A stretch of DNA of 64,000 nt from JAPOXR01 sp963664715 (GTDB lineage Bacteria; Pseudomonadota; Alphaproteobacteria; Rhodobacterales; Rhodobacteraceae), in contig CAXXUY010000002.1 in assembly GCA_963664715.2 (NCBI GenBank), forward strand, positions 186,001-250,000, given 5' to 3'. The notes beneath the pieces were generated by a model. It was given only the letters and a program-made list of their open reading frames with translations. It ran no database searches and was not told where the DNA came from. Position 1 is the first letter of the stretch. Every line of letters begins with the position of its first letter. Positions 1 to 8,753 of this stretch are shown in pieces. The position numbers were made by a program, and so were the translations under genes.

Positions 1-1
1 G

Positions 2-67
2 TCGCCAGGCGAGATCAACAGCCGTGATGCTGATGACTGGCTGTTTCCGGTGCTCTGTTCTCCATGA
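2..67 (+). CDS. C-terminal end of an unidentified upstream gene (partial)
   Basis: An open frame enters from the left edge and ends with SRDADDWLFPVLCSP and a TGA stop at 65-67. The stop overlaps the ATG of the next gene in an ATGA arrangement, the coupling seen in many operons of this window, which is the main reason to treat it as the tail of a real gene. Only 21 residues are visible, so the product cannot be named. It should be the operon partner of the DUF3726 gene that follows. Confidence 0.45.
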   Translation, partial: SPGEINSRDADDWLFPVLCSP

Positions 68-684
68 TACGCGTCTCGCTTAACGAGGTCGAGTTTTCCT
101 TGAGGAAGGCGGCGAGCGCCAGGGGATGGCCGTTCGGACTTGCAGAGGATCTCGGCCGCGCCGGAACCTGGTCCACAGCCTGCAGACCCGATGCCTTGCC
201 GGCTCTGCTCGACATGCTCGAGGCAGGCTTCCAGCATGCAGAATACGCCATCCACGGTTCCCGGGTTGAATTCGAGTGTGCTTCGGCGGCTTCTGTGATC
301 TCGGGTCTGGATCTCCTGGCAGCAGGCTGTCAAGAACACGCAATGTTCCGTCAGGTGGCATGGCCGCTGGGACTTCTGGCCCTGTGCGGATCCGCATCGA
401 GTGCATTCGGCACCCGGTTCAGGATTTGCGCCGAAGGGATCACGACGGAAGTCGGTGCCGGGGACTGGTGGTCGGAGGGCAGGGTTGAGGACATCTCAGG
501 TCCGACAATTGTCGAATGTCGTGCTGCGGCTGAATTGGCAGGGTCCACGACACCGAAGGACGGGACCCTGCTGGATGACGAGGCGTGGAAGCGGTTGCAG
601 AAACTGGCGGCTGCAGCACTCGTTCCCGCGACCGAGGAATCCCGTATATCAGGAGCCGGGGCAGGGCTGGTCGATACTGACTGA
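64..684 (+). CDS. DUF3726-like family protein
   Basis: This encodes a 206-residue soluble protein with no signal peptide or membrane span. The N-terminus (MIRVSLNEVEFSLRKAA followed by GWPFGLAEDLG) resembles the uncharacterised DUF3726 family as I remember it. No catalytic motif stands out and the biochemical role is unknown. The ATG overlaps the stop of the preceding partial gene by 4 nt, so the two are probably translated together and may act in the same pathway. The gene converges with the minus-strand transporter operon. The family assignment is from memory of the N-terminal pattern only. Confidence 0.65.
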   Translation: MIRVSLNEVEFSLRKAASARGWPFGLAEDLGRAGTWSTACRPDALPALLDMLEAGFQHAEYAIHGSRVEFECASAASVISGLDLLAAGCQEHAMFRQVAWPLGLLALCGSASSAFGTRFRICAEGITTEVGAGDWWSEGRVEDISGPTIVECRAAAELAGSTTPKDGTLLDDEAWKRLQKLAAAALVPATEESRISGAGAGLVDTD

Positions 685-826
685 AACGGGAGCCCCGCAC
701 GATCTGCAACCCGGCGAATTTGAGACCGGCCGGAAACTGGCGGCGCATTGGCCGCCAGCTTCGAATCATTGACAGTTGCGACTCTGGCGGGTTTCGGCGC
801 GACTGCGATGAAACCCGGGCCGAGCG

Positions 827-1909
827 CTATTGAGGAATCGACCCCTCTACACCCTCGACATAGAAGTTCATCCCCAGGAGCACGGAGTCGTCGGCAGTCT
901 CGCCTTCGGCCAGCCATGCAGAGCCGTCCTGCTTGTTCAGGGGGCCGGTGAACGGATGATACTCTCCGGCGGAAATGGCATCGGCGATGGCTTGCGCCTC
1001 TGCCTGGACATCTGCAGGAATGCTGTCGGAGAATTCACCGATCTCGACCATGCCTTCATTGATGCCATGCCAGGTATCTGTGCTCTCCCACGTGCCGTCC
1101 ATTGCCGCTTTGGTTCGCGCGACGTAGTAGGGCGCCCAATTGTCGATTATCGACGACAACCTGGCGTTCGGGCCAAACTGCTTCATGTCGGAAGCCTGGC
1201 CGAATGCGTAGATTCCCTTTTCCTCGGCAATCGTCATCGCAGCGGGGCTGTCTGTGTGCTGCATGATGATGTCGGCTCCCTGCTCAATGAGAGTCTGGGC
1301 AGCATCGGCTTCCTTGGCCGGGTCAAACCAGGTGAAAACCCATACGATCTTGAACTCGACGTCCGGGTTTACCTTCTTCGCATGAATGTAAGCGGCGTTG
1401 ATCCCCCTGATGACTTCGGGAATCGGGAACGACGCGATGTACCCGATGACATTTGTTTTCGTCATCTTCCCGGAAATGTGTCCAATGACGGCGCGTCCTT
1501 CGTAGAAACGTGCCGAATAGATGGAAACATTGTCTGCACGCTTGTAGCCAGTTGCGTGTTCGAACTTCACATCCGGGAACTTTGCAGCCACGTTGATGGT
1601 TGGATCCATGTAGCCGAACGAGGTCGTGAAGATCAGGTCATGACCTGACAGAGCCATCTGGGTCAGTACGCGTTCTGCGTCAGCTCCCTCCGGCACGTTC
1701 TCGACGAAGCTCGTTTCGACATCGTCGCCAAACGCTTCCTCAACGGCAATCCTTCCCTGGTCGTGCTCATAGGTCCAGCCAAAATCGCCAGTGGGTCCAA
1801 CATAAATGAAACCAACCTTGGTTGCTTCTGCGTGCAGCGCCCCGGTCGAAACCAGCAATAGTGTCGATGAGGCCGTGATTGCGGCAGCCAGCAAGTTTTT
1901 AAGGCTCAT
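827..1909 (-). CDS. BMP-family ABC transporter substrate-binding protein
   Basis: This is a periplasmic binding protein of the basic membrane protein (BMP/PnrA-like) family, the nucleoside-binding component of an ABC importer. The start MSLKNLLAAAIT is chosen because a GGGGAG site lies just upstream; a longer frame begins at 1951. A Sec signal peptide covers about residues 1-27 and ends near ALHA-EA. It lacks a lipobox, so it should be soluble. The mature protein begins KVGFIYVGPTGDFGWTYEHDQG, a typical BMP start. It is the last gene of the xdh-transporter operon, 54 nt after a permease gene. Purine nucleosides or bases are the inferred ligand because xanthine dehydrogenase genes lie upstream. 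Confidence 0.9.
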   Translation of the reverse strand: MSLKNLLAAAITASSTLLLVSTGALHAEATKVGFIYVGPTGDFGWTYEHDQGRIAVEEAFGDDVETSFVENVPEGADAERVLTQMALSGHDLIFTTSFGYMDPTINVAAKFPDVKFEHATGYKRADNVSIYSARFYEGRAVIGHISGKMTKTNVIGYIASFPIPEVIRGINAAYIHAKKVNPDVEFKIVWVFTWFDPAKEADAAQTLIEQGADIIMQHTDSPAAMTIAEEKGIYAFGQASDMKQFGPNARLSSIIDNWAPYYVARTKAAMDGTWESTDTWHGINEGMVEIGEFSDSIPADVQAEAQAIADAISAGEYHPFTGPLNKQDGSAWLAEGETADDSVLLGMNFYVEGVEGSIPQ

Positions 1910-1963
1910 TGTTTTCTCCCCTTTAGAGATAGTTGTGCGCCGTCCAACCAACCTGATGTTGTC

Positions 1964-2896
1964 CTATCCAGTTGCGTGAAACGGCTTTCCAAGCGACGCG
2001 GGAGCACCCAAGGACGCCCCCCTCCTAGGACTCGAAATAGCGACAAGTGCAACAATTGTCACGACGTATGGTGCCATCGAAAGGTAGGCTGGATCAATAT
2101 CCAGGCCAATGGCCTGGAGGTTGAGCTGCAGGAGCGTGACTCCTCCGAACAGGCATGCGCCCAGCACGACACGGAATGGTCTCCACGACGAAAACACCAC
2201 CAGGGCCAGAGCGATCCAGCCTGCCCCTGCGGTCGCTCCTTCCGTCCACTGTGGAACCCTGAGCAGGGACAGGTAGGCTCCGCCAACACCAGCACAGGCC
2301 CCGCCGAACGCGATCGCCGCGAGCCGGATCACCACGACACGGTATCCCAGAGCGTGGGCGGCATCGTGGTTTTCACCTACAGCCCTGAGCGCAAGTCCGG
2401 CGCCAGTCCGCCCGAGGAACCACCAAACCGCCACCACGAGAATGGCTGACATGTAGACGAGGGCATCATAGCCGAAGAGCAGGATTCCGAGCACCGGGAT
2501 GTCTCCAAGCGGTCCCAGGCTGATTTCAGGAAACTGCGGAGGCTTGATTCCCGAATAGGATTGACCGATCAGGGCCGATAGTCCCAGCCCGAAAAGGGTG
2601 AGCGCCAGCCCGGTCGCGACCTGGTTTGCGTGCAGCAGCTGGGTCAGCAGGCCAAAAAGCAGGGCCACTGCCGATCCAGCCACGATTGCAGCCAGCACCC
2701 CGATTACCGGCGACCCGGATTCGACCGAGGCGACAAAGCCACAGACGGCGCCCATTATCATCATGCCCTCGACACCAAGATTCAGCACTCCTGACTTTTC
2801 AACGACCAGTTCTCCGATCGCGGCATACAGGATCGGCATCGATGCAACGATCATGGTCGCAAAGATCAGGGTGGGGTTGAGGGAAGAAAAGTCCAT
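1964..2896 (-). CDS. Nucleoside ABC transporter permease (second permease)
   Basis: This 310-residue hydrophobic protein has about eight to ten membrane spans. It belongs to the branched-chain amino acid/sugar/nucleoside permease superfamily. The segment EKSGVLNLGVEGMMIMGA is the family hallmark near the N-terminus. The start MDFSSLNPT lies one base after the stop of the neighbouring permease, which favours it over the longer frame from 2926. It would form the inner-membrane channel as a heterodimer with the product of 2898-3983, driven by the ATPase of 3970-5502. Substrate specificity is inferred from the BMP protein and the xdh genes. Confidence 0.9.
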   Translation of the reverse strand: MDFSSLNPTLIFATMIVASMPILYAAIGELVVEKSGVLNLGVEGMMIMGAVCGFVASVESGSPVIGVLAAIVAGSAVALLFGLLTQLLHANQVATGLALTLFGLGLSALIGQSYSGIKPPQFPEISLGPLGDIPVLGILLFGYDALVYMSAILVVAVWWFLGRTGAGLALRAVGENHDAAHALGYRVVVIRLAAIAFGGACAGVGGAYLSLLRVPQWTEGATAGAGWIALALVVFSSWRPFRVVLGACLFGGVTLLQLNLQAIGLDIDPAYLSMAPYVVTIVALVAISSPRRGASLGAPASLGKPFHATG

Positions 2897-2897
2897 C

Positions 2898-3983
2898 TCA
2901 GCTCGTCCTTGCCGTGCCAAAGACAACGCGGAATCTCGAGAGAAAATCCATGGACAGCAGGAAGAAAAGCAGCATGCCCTGGAGTGCCTGGATCGCGGCC
3001 GAGGGAAGGTTCAGCATGAACTGGGCCATTTCACCTCCAATGTAGGTCAGTGCCATCAGTAGGCCGGCGAGCGTGATTCCAAACGGATTGAGACGACCCA
3101 GGAATGCAACGATGATCGCGGTGAATCCATAGCCGATATTGAAGTCGATTGAGAGCTGCCCGGTTGGTCCGGAGAGTTCGAATATTCCGGCGAGGCCCGC
3201 CAGACCACCGCCTGCTGCCAGACAGATGACGGTCAGCAGACTGGGATTTACGCCTGCAAACCTTGCACTGCGAATGGACTGGCCTGTCAGCCGGATCTGG
3301 AATCCGATCTTGTGCACGCGGAAGAGTGCATGGACTGCCACAGCCATGAGAACAGCCGCGACAACTCCCGAGTGAATGCCTGTGCCCGCGATGAGTTCCG
3401 AATTCGCCGCGCTCTCGTAATGCTGGAGATTGCGGGAGCCAGGAAACCCGACGCCATCCGGATTTCTGAGAATGCCGATCGACACGGATGCGAGAAACTG
3501 CTCGGCGACGTAGACAAGCATCAGGGAGACAAGGATTTCATTGGCCCCGAACCGAACCTTCAACAGGGCCGGAATCAACGCCCAGGCAGCGCCCCCGGCA
3601 ATTCCAGCCGCGATCATCAGCGGAAATATCCACCAGGCATCAAGCGGATAGAGTGCGAGTGCAAACGCACCGCCGGCGATCGCACCCATGATGTACTGCC
3701 CTTCGGCGCCGATATTCCAGATGTTTGCCCTGAAACCGAGTGAAAGGCCGATCGCAATCAGGATCAGCGGCGCGGCTTTCACCAGGATTTGCGGCCTTGC
3801 ATAGGAAGCCAGGTCGGGGTCGAACAGTGGCGCCCAGAAGATCGTCCTGATTGCCTCGAAAGGATCCTTCCCCAGCAACGCGAACATGATCATGCCGGCG
3901 ACCATTGTTGCACACACGGCCAGAACCGGGGTTGCCAGAGCCCACCTGCGCGACGGTTCGCGCCGCCGTTCAAGCCGTAGCAA
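2898..3983 (-). CDS. Nucleoside ABC transporter permease (first permease)
   Basis: This is a 361-residue polytopic permease with a long first half. The motif GFRANIWNIGAEGQYIMGA matches the family's LNIGxEGQ signature. The start is a TTG inside the 3' end of the ATPase gene (14 nt overlap), implying coupled translation. The N-terminus MLRLERRREPSRRW is basic and cytoplasmic, followed by a span at about 16-38. It pairs with the next permease to form the pore of a BMP-type nucleoside importer. In families of this kind the two permeases are distinct paralogues, one about 50 residues longer, as seen here. Confidence 0.9.
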   Translation of the reverse strand: MLRLERRREPSRRWALATPVLAVCATMVAGMIMFALLGKDPFEAIRTIFWAPLFDPDLASYARPQILVKAAPLILIAIGLSLGFRANIWNIGAEGQYIMGAIAGGAFALALYPLDAWWIFPLMIAAGIAGGAAWALIPALLKVRFGANEILVSLMLVYVAEQFLASVSIGILRNPDGVGFPGSRNLQHYESAANSELIAGTGIHSGVVAAVLMAVAVHALFRVHKIGFQIRLTGQSIRSARFAGVNPSLLTVICLAAGGGLAGLAGIFELSGPTGQLSIDFNIGYGFTAIIVAFLGRLNPFGITLAGLLMALTYIGGEMAQFMLNLPSAAIQALQGMLLFFLLSMDFLSRFRVVFGTARTS

Positions 3984-5502
3984 CTGCGCCCTCCGGAACC
4001 TTCCGCATGCCGTGGGCCCCTCCCATCAGCATGCCAAGTTCTTCCCGCGTGATGTCGGCTACCGGCCGGACTTCCGAGAGCGAACCGGTGTTCAGAACAG
4101 CAACCGAGGTTGAGATCTCGATCAACTCGTCGAGATCCTGGCTGACCGCCACGACCGCTGCACCCGTAGCCGCGAGGTCGAGCAGTGACTGCCTGATCGC
4201 CGCCGCGGCCGCCGCGTCAACACCCCAGGTTGGCTGGTTTACAACCAGCGCAAGCGGGTCCTGGAGAATTTCCCGGCCGATGACGAATTTCTGCAGGTTT
4301 CCACCCGAGAGTGAACTGGCGGCATTTGACGGACCCGGCGTGCGTACATCGAACCTCTCGATGATCTTCTCGGCGAACAGCTGCGATGCTGGCCAGTTGG
4401 CAATGCCGAGGCGAGTGAGTTTCATCCGTTCCGAACCGGTCATGAACGCGTTCTCGACCAGGCTCATGTCGGGTGCGGCCGAGTGGCCAATCCGCTCTTC
4501 CGGCGCCACCAGCAGTCCGCGCCGGCGACGGAACGCGGTCGTGGTTCTAGCGACAGGTGTTTCCGCCAGCAGGATTTCGCCCGAATCCGGGTATTCCTCT
4601 CCCGAGAGCACCGAAACCAGTTCTTCCTGCCCGTTGCCGGCGATTCCGGCGATCCCCAGAATCTCTCCCTTGCGCACCAAAAACGAGATGTCCTTTAGAG
4701 CCATACCGAAGACCGTAGCCGGCTTCCTCGAAACACTTCTGACCTCGAAAAGGGATTCTCCGAGGCCCGCTGAAGTCCGTTCCGGTTCCTGGAACGATTC
4801 TCCGACCATCAATTCTGCCAGTTCACGGGCCGATTTGTTCCGGGGATTGCAAGTCGCCACGACCTTGCCGGCCCGGAGAATCGTGGCGCTGTGACAAAGA
4901 TCCCGGATTTCCTCCAGCTTGTGGGAAATATAGAGTATCGAAGTGCCCTCTCCGGCGAGCTTCCTCAAGGTCGCAAAGAGGATGTCCACCTCCTGCGGGG
5001 TCAGTACGGAGGTTGGCTCGTCCATGATGAGCAGCTTCGGGTCCTGAAGCAGGCAGCGTATGATCTCGACACGCTGGCGTTCGCCAGCGGAAAGGTCACC
5101 GATGACGGCATCCGGATTCAGCGGGAGCCCGTAATTGTCGCCGGTATCCCTTATGCGCCGGGCCAGCTTGCGCGCTGAAGATTGCCGGTGCATTCCGAGA
5201 GTAATGTTCTCGGATACCGTCATCGCGTCAAACAGTGAAAAATGCTGGAAGACCATTGCGATGCCGCGGGCGCGTGCAAAGTTCGGACTCGGCGGAGCGT
5301 ACAGTTCGCCACGCAGTTGCATCGACCCGGAATCCGGTCGGACGATTCCGTAAATGGTCTTGACCAGGGTCGACTTTCCCGATCCGTTCTCGCCCAACAG
5401 CGCGTGGATTTCGCCGGAATCCATGGAAAAGGATACCCGGTCATTGGCCTGAACTCCCGGAAATGCCTTCGATATTTCCTGTACCTGAAACAGGGAGGTC
5501 AT
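3970..5502 (-). CDS. Nucleoside ABC transporter ATP-binding protein (double ABC domain)
   Basis: This 510-residue ATPase has two ABC domains in one chain, as in sugar and nucleoside importers. Domain 1 has Walker A GENGSGKST, signature LSAGERQRVEI and Walker B LLIMDEPTS. Domain 2 has a degenerate Walker A (GIAGNGQEEL), signature LSGGNLQKFVIGREI and VVNQPTWGVD in place of a normal Walker B glutamate, so only the first site is likely to hydrolyse ATP; this is common in the family. The start MTSLFQVQEISKAF overlaps the xdhC stop as ATGA. The position in the operon ties import energetics to purine oxidation. Confidence 0.92.
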   Translation of the reverse strand: MTSLFQVQEISKAFPGVQANDRVSFSMDSGEIHALLGENGSGKSTLVKTIYGIVRPDSGSMQLRGELYAPPSPNFARARGIAMVFQHFSLFDAMTVSENITLGMHRQSSARKLARRIRDTGDNYGLPLNPDAVIGDLSAGERQRVEIIRCLLQDPKLLIMDEPTSVLTPQEVDILFATLRKLAGEGTSILYISHKLEEIRDLCHSATILRAGKVVATCNPRNKSARELAELMVGESFQEPERTSAGLGESLFEVRSVSRKPATVFGMALKDISFLVRKGEILGIAGIAGNGQEELVSVLSGEEYPDSGEILLAETPVARTTTAFRRRRGLLVAPEERIGHSAAPDMSLVENAFMTGSERMKLTRLGIANWPASQLFAEKIIERFDVRTPGPSNAASSLSGGNLQKFVIGREILQDPLALVVNQPTWGVDAAAAAAIRQSLLDLAATGAAVVAVSQDLDELIEISTSVAVLNTGSLSEVRPVADITREELGMLMGGAHGMRKVPEGAVATA

Positions 5503-6452
5503 GTTCGGTTTCCCGTCGGTTCCGTTTCCGGCCATGGCTCCCCAAGGAGCCTGCAGGCAACGCCGATGGCGATGGCCTGTGGATGTTTCCCGAGTCCGGG
5601 AATGCCTATCGGGCAGTTGATCCGTTCGATTGCCTGCCGCTCTCGGCCAGCCTCCGCAAGACGTTTTCGAAACCTGGCCCATTTCGATCCGGAACCGATC
5701 AAACCGGCATAGCGGAACGGAACTCCGAGTATCCGGTTGCAGATGTCAAGGTCGAGCGAGTGGGAATGTGTCATGACCAGGAATTCGGCATCTTCGGGAG
5801 CGAAACCTACTGCATCCGCCGGGTTGGCTGCGACAAGTTTCTTCACCCTGCCCGGAATTTTCGGTGGAAACCTGTCTTCCGACATGTCGACCCATACGAT
5901 GCCGAATGCATCCATTGGTTCGAGAACGGAAACAACGGCCCTTCCGACATGCCCGGCACCAAACAACCAAAGCGGGCGCCGCAGCCGGGCGACAGGTTCG
6001 GAAATCCAGCCGTTAGCAAGGTGGGTTCCGGACGGGGCCCTGCGGACTGCCCGCCGGATTCCGTCCGGGATCTCGCCTGCATTCGCGCTTGCCGGGCGCA
6101 GATAGACACCTGACTTCCGGGCCTGGGCGGCGACAGCATTGACTCGAGACTCGTCGAACAACTCGGTGACAATGACCACTGAACCACCGCAGCATTGGCC
6201 CAGCCCTGGTCCCAGTGGCTGACGCACGGTCTGCGTGACGTTACCCGCGGCAACAATTGTCTCCCTGGCTGCTGCTGCTGCGTCGAATTCAAGCGCTCCG
6301 CCGCCAATGGTTCCGGACTGACCATCCGGCCACACCAGCATGGCCGCACCCGCCTCCCGAGGCACAGATCCCGACGTCGAGGCAATCACCACGCGTGCCA
6401 CCCTCCCATGTCTGCTGACAATCGTCTCAAGCTCGTCCAGATCGATCGACAT
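5499..6452 (-). CDS. xdhC: Xanthine dehydrogenase accessory protein XdhC
   Basis: XdhC binds molybdenum cofactor, supports its sulfuration and delivers it to the large XDH subunit in the cytoplasm. This 317-residue protein has the N-terminal XdhC domain with GSVPREAGAAMLV, GTIGGGALEF and the conserved LGQCCGGSV around residues 85-93. A C-terminal Rossmann-like part contains LFGAGHVGRAV and ends with AGLIGSGSKWARF and GKHPQAIAIGVA, all typical. It starts 3 nt after xdhB and its stop overlaps the transporter ATPase start. It is the only XdhC-type maturase in the window; the second molybdenum operon has none. Confidence 0.95.
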   Translation of the reverse strand: MSIDLDELETIVSRHGRVARVVIASTSGSVPREAGAAMLVWPDGQSGTIGGGALEFDAAAAARETIVAAGNVTQTVRQPLGPGLGQCCGGSVVIVTELFDESRVNAVAAQARKSGVYLRPASANAGEIPDGIRRAVRRAPSGTHLANGWISEPVARLRRPLWLFGAGHVGRAVVSVLEPMDAFGIVWVDMSEDRFPPKIPGRVKKLVAANPADAVGFAPEDAEFLVMTHSHSLDLDICNRILGVPFRYAGLIGSGSKWARFRKRLAEAGRERQAIERINCPIGIPGLGKHPQAIAIGVACRLLGEPWPETEPTGNRT

Positions 6453-6455
6453 TCG

Positions 6456-8753
6456 TCAGTTCCCGGTCTGCCGGCGGACAGCGGCAAGGACGCGTTCCGG
6501 CGTGGCAGGTGCGTCGAGATCCGGGTAGATGGACCCGTCCCCACATGCCGCTACCGCGTCCGAAAGAGCCGCCAGGACGGAAATTGCAAGCATCAAGGGA
6601 GGTTCGCCCACTGCCTTTGACCGGTAGATCGTATCCTCGACATTTTCGGCGTCGCTCCATAGCGAGACATTGAAGACGGGCGGTCGGTCGGAACACGCAG
6701 GAATCTTGTATGTCGAGGGTGCGTGAGTCATGAGTTTGCCATCGCTGTCCCAGACGAGCTCCTCGGTCGTCAGCCATCCCGCACCCTGGACATAACCGCC
6801 CTCTATCTGCCCGACGTCAATTGCGGGGTTCAGCGATTTCCCGGTTTCGTGAAGAATGTCGGTCCGGAGAATACGGTTTTCGCCAGTGAGCGTGTCGATC
6901 ACCACTTCGGACACCGCAGCGCCATAGGCAAAATAGAAGAATGGCCGACCCTTTCCAGCGATCCTGTCCCACTCGACCTTTGGCGTCGCATAAAATCCGG
7001 TTGAGGACAGGGAAACCCGGTTCATGTGTCCCGATTTGACGACTTCACCGAAGCTGTAGGACTCGCTTCCAACCCGGAACCGTCCTTCGCGGAAGGTGAC
7101 TGCGTCCTCTTTTACCTGGTGCTGGTCTGCGACATGCCTGGCAAGCCGTCCCAGTATCTCGCTGCACGCGTTTCTGACTGCCATGCCGTTCAGGTCCGAT
7201 CCGGAAGACGCAGCCGTGGCAGAGGTGTTCGGCACCTTGCCCGTGTCTGTCGCCGTTATCTTGACTGCTTCAAGCGGTTGTCCGAATTCCTGCGCGGCGA
7301 CCTGTGCGACCTTTACGAACAGCCCCTGGCCCATCTCGGTTCCACCATGATTGAGGTGGATTGAACCGTCCTGGTAGACATGGACAAGCGCTCCGGCCTG
7401 GTTCAGGTGGGTCAGTGTAAATGAAATTCCGAACTTGACGGGCGAGAATGCGATTCCTCGTTTCAGGATCCGGTTGCTGGCATTCCAGTTCCGAATTTCG
7501 TCGCGCCTTTCCAGGTAGCCGGACGACTCCAGAAGTTCGCGGGTGAGTTCATCAATGACACAATCCTCTACCGGCATGCCGAAGAACGTCCTTTGATGAC
7601 GACCGCTCTTTGCCGACGCGTAGTAGTTTTGCCTTCTGACCGCGACCGGGTCCGCTCCGAGCGAGTGCGCAATGTGGTCGATTACCCGTTCAATGCCGAG
7701 CATTCCCTGGGGGCCACCAAATCCGCGGAACGCGGTTGCAGACTGCGTATTGGTTCGCAGGCGTTCCGAGATCACGCGGATGGCAGGAATATGGTATGCG
7801 TTGTCGGAATGCAGCATTGCCCTGTCTGCAACAGGAAGGGAAAGATCGCGCGACCAACCACACCTGATGTACTGGCGAAACACGACGCCGGCAATTCGCC
7901 CGGAATCGTCAAATCCGGCTTCATAGTCAATTCTGGCGTCATGGCGCTTGCCGGTCACGATGAAGTCATCGTCGCGATCAAGCCGCATCCTGCATGGACG
8001 ATTCGTCAAGACCGCCGCCGCCGCACACGCGCACGCGACCGCGTTTGCCTGGCTTTCCTTGCCACCGAAGGCTCCTCCCATGCGACGCACTTCAACGCGC
8101 ACCTGGTTCATCGGCCTGCCGATAGTATCCGCGACCTTGTGCTGGACTTCAGTGGGATGCTGCGTGGAACTGTAGACCAGCATCGAGCCATCTTCCTGCG
8201 GGACGGCCATTGCCGCCTGGCCTTCCAGGTAGAAGTGTTCCTGGCCACCAATCGCAATCGACCCTGAAATCTTCCGCGGCGCCCCTGCGATTGCCGCCTC
8301 TGGATTGCCGGTACCGTAGACCCGGGCGTCCTCGAGCCGGTCTCCGGCTGTCAACGCGTCTTCAATTGTCAGTACAGGTGGCAGTTCACGGTAGGATATG
8401 CCCGCCCGCCGCGATGCCCGGCGAGCCGCCAGATGGCTCCGGGCAACAACTATGAAAATCGGCTGGCCACAAAAGAAGACCTTGCCATTCGCCAGCATCG
8501 GCTCGCCATCGCCGGAAGGGGACACATCGTTTGCAGCAGGCAGGTCGCGCGCAGTGATGACCCTCAATACGCCTTCGGCACTCGCCACCTCATTAACGTC
8601 GACTGCAAGGAGTTCGCCATGCGCTACTATTGAACACCCGAAGGCGAGATTCAGTGCTTCTCCGGGGCTTGGAATGTCGTCCAGATAGCGTGCGCGTCCG
8701 GTGACATGCAATTCCGCCGCATCGTGGGCAGCCGCCTTATGGACAATGCTCAT
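6456..8753 (-). CDS. xdhB: Xanthine dehydrogenase molybdopterin-binding subunit
   Basis: This is the large subunit (765 residues) of cytoplasmic xanthine dehydrogenase, which hydroxylates hypoxanthine and xanthine towards urate. The start MSIVHKAAAHDAAELHVTG overlaps the xdhA stop as ATGA, so the longer frame from 8810 is not needed. Visible motifs are GRARYLDDIPSPG near the N-terminus, GGAFGGKESQ in the Moco-binding part, FRGFGGPQGM, and SKAVGEPPLML, whose Glu at about residue 717 corresponds to the catalytic base of the family. Substrate assignment as xanthine rather than another purine is by family resemblance plus the adjacent xdhA and xdhC. Confidence 0.95.
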   Translation of the reverse strand: MSIVHKAAAHDAAELHVTGRARYLDDIPSPGEALNLAFGCSIVAHGELLAVDVNEVASAEGVLRVITARDLPAANDVSPSGDGEPMLANGKVFFCGQPIFIVVARSHLAARRASRRAGISYRELPPVLTIEDALTAGDRLEDARVYGTGNPEAAIAGAPRKISGSIAIGGQEHFYLEGQAAMAVPQEDGSMLVYSSTQHPTEVQHKVADTIGRPMNQVRVEVRRMGGAFGGKESQANAVACACAAAAVLTNRPCRMRLDRDDDFIVTGKRHDARIDYEAGFDDSGRIAGVVFRQYIRCGWSRDLSLPVADRAMLHSDNAYHIPAIRVISERLRTNTQSATAFRGFGGPQGMLGIERVIDHIAHSLGADPVAVRRQNYYASAKSGRHQRTFFGMPVEDCVIDELTRELLESSGYLERRDEIRNWNASNRILKRGIAFSPVKFGISFTLTHLNQAGALVHVYQDGSIHLNHGGTEMGQGLFVKVAQVAAQEFGQPLEAVKITATDTGKVPNTSATAASSGSDLNGMAVRNACSEILGRLARHVADQHQVKEDAVTFREGRFRVGSESYSFGEVVKSGHMNRVSLSSTGFYATPKVEWDRIAGKGRPFFYFAYGAAVSEVVIDTLTGENRILRTDILHETGKSLNPAIDVGQIEGGYVQGAGWLTTEELVWDSDGKLMTHAPSTYKIPACSDRPPVFNVSLWSDAENVEDTIYRSKAVGEPPLMLAISVLAALSDAVAACGDGSIYPDLDAPATPERVLAAVRRQTGN

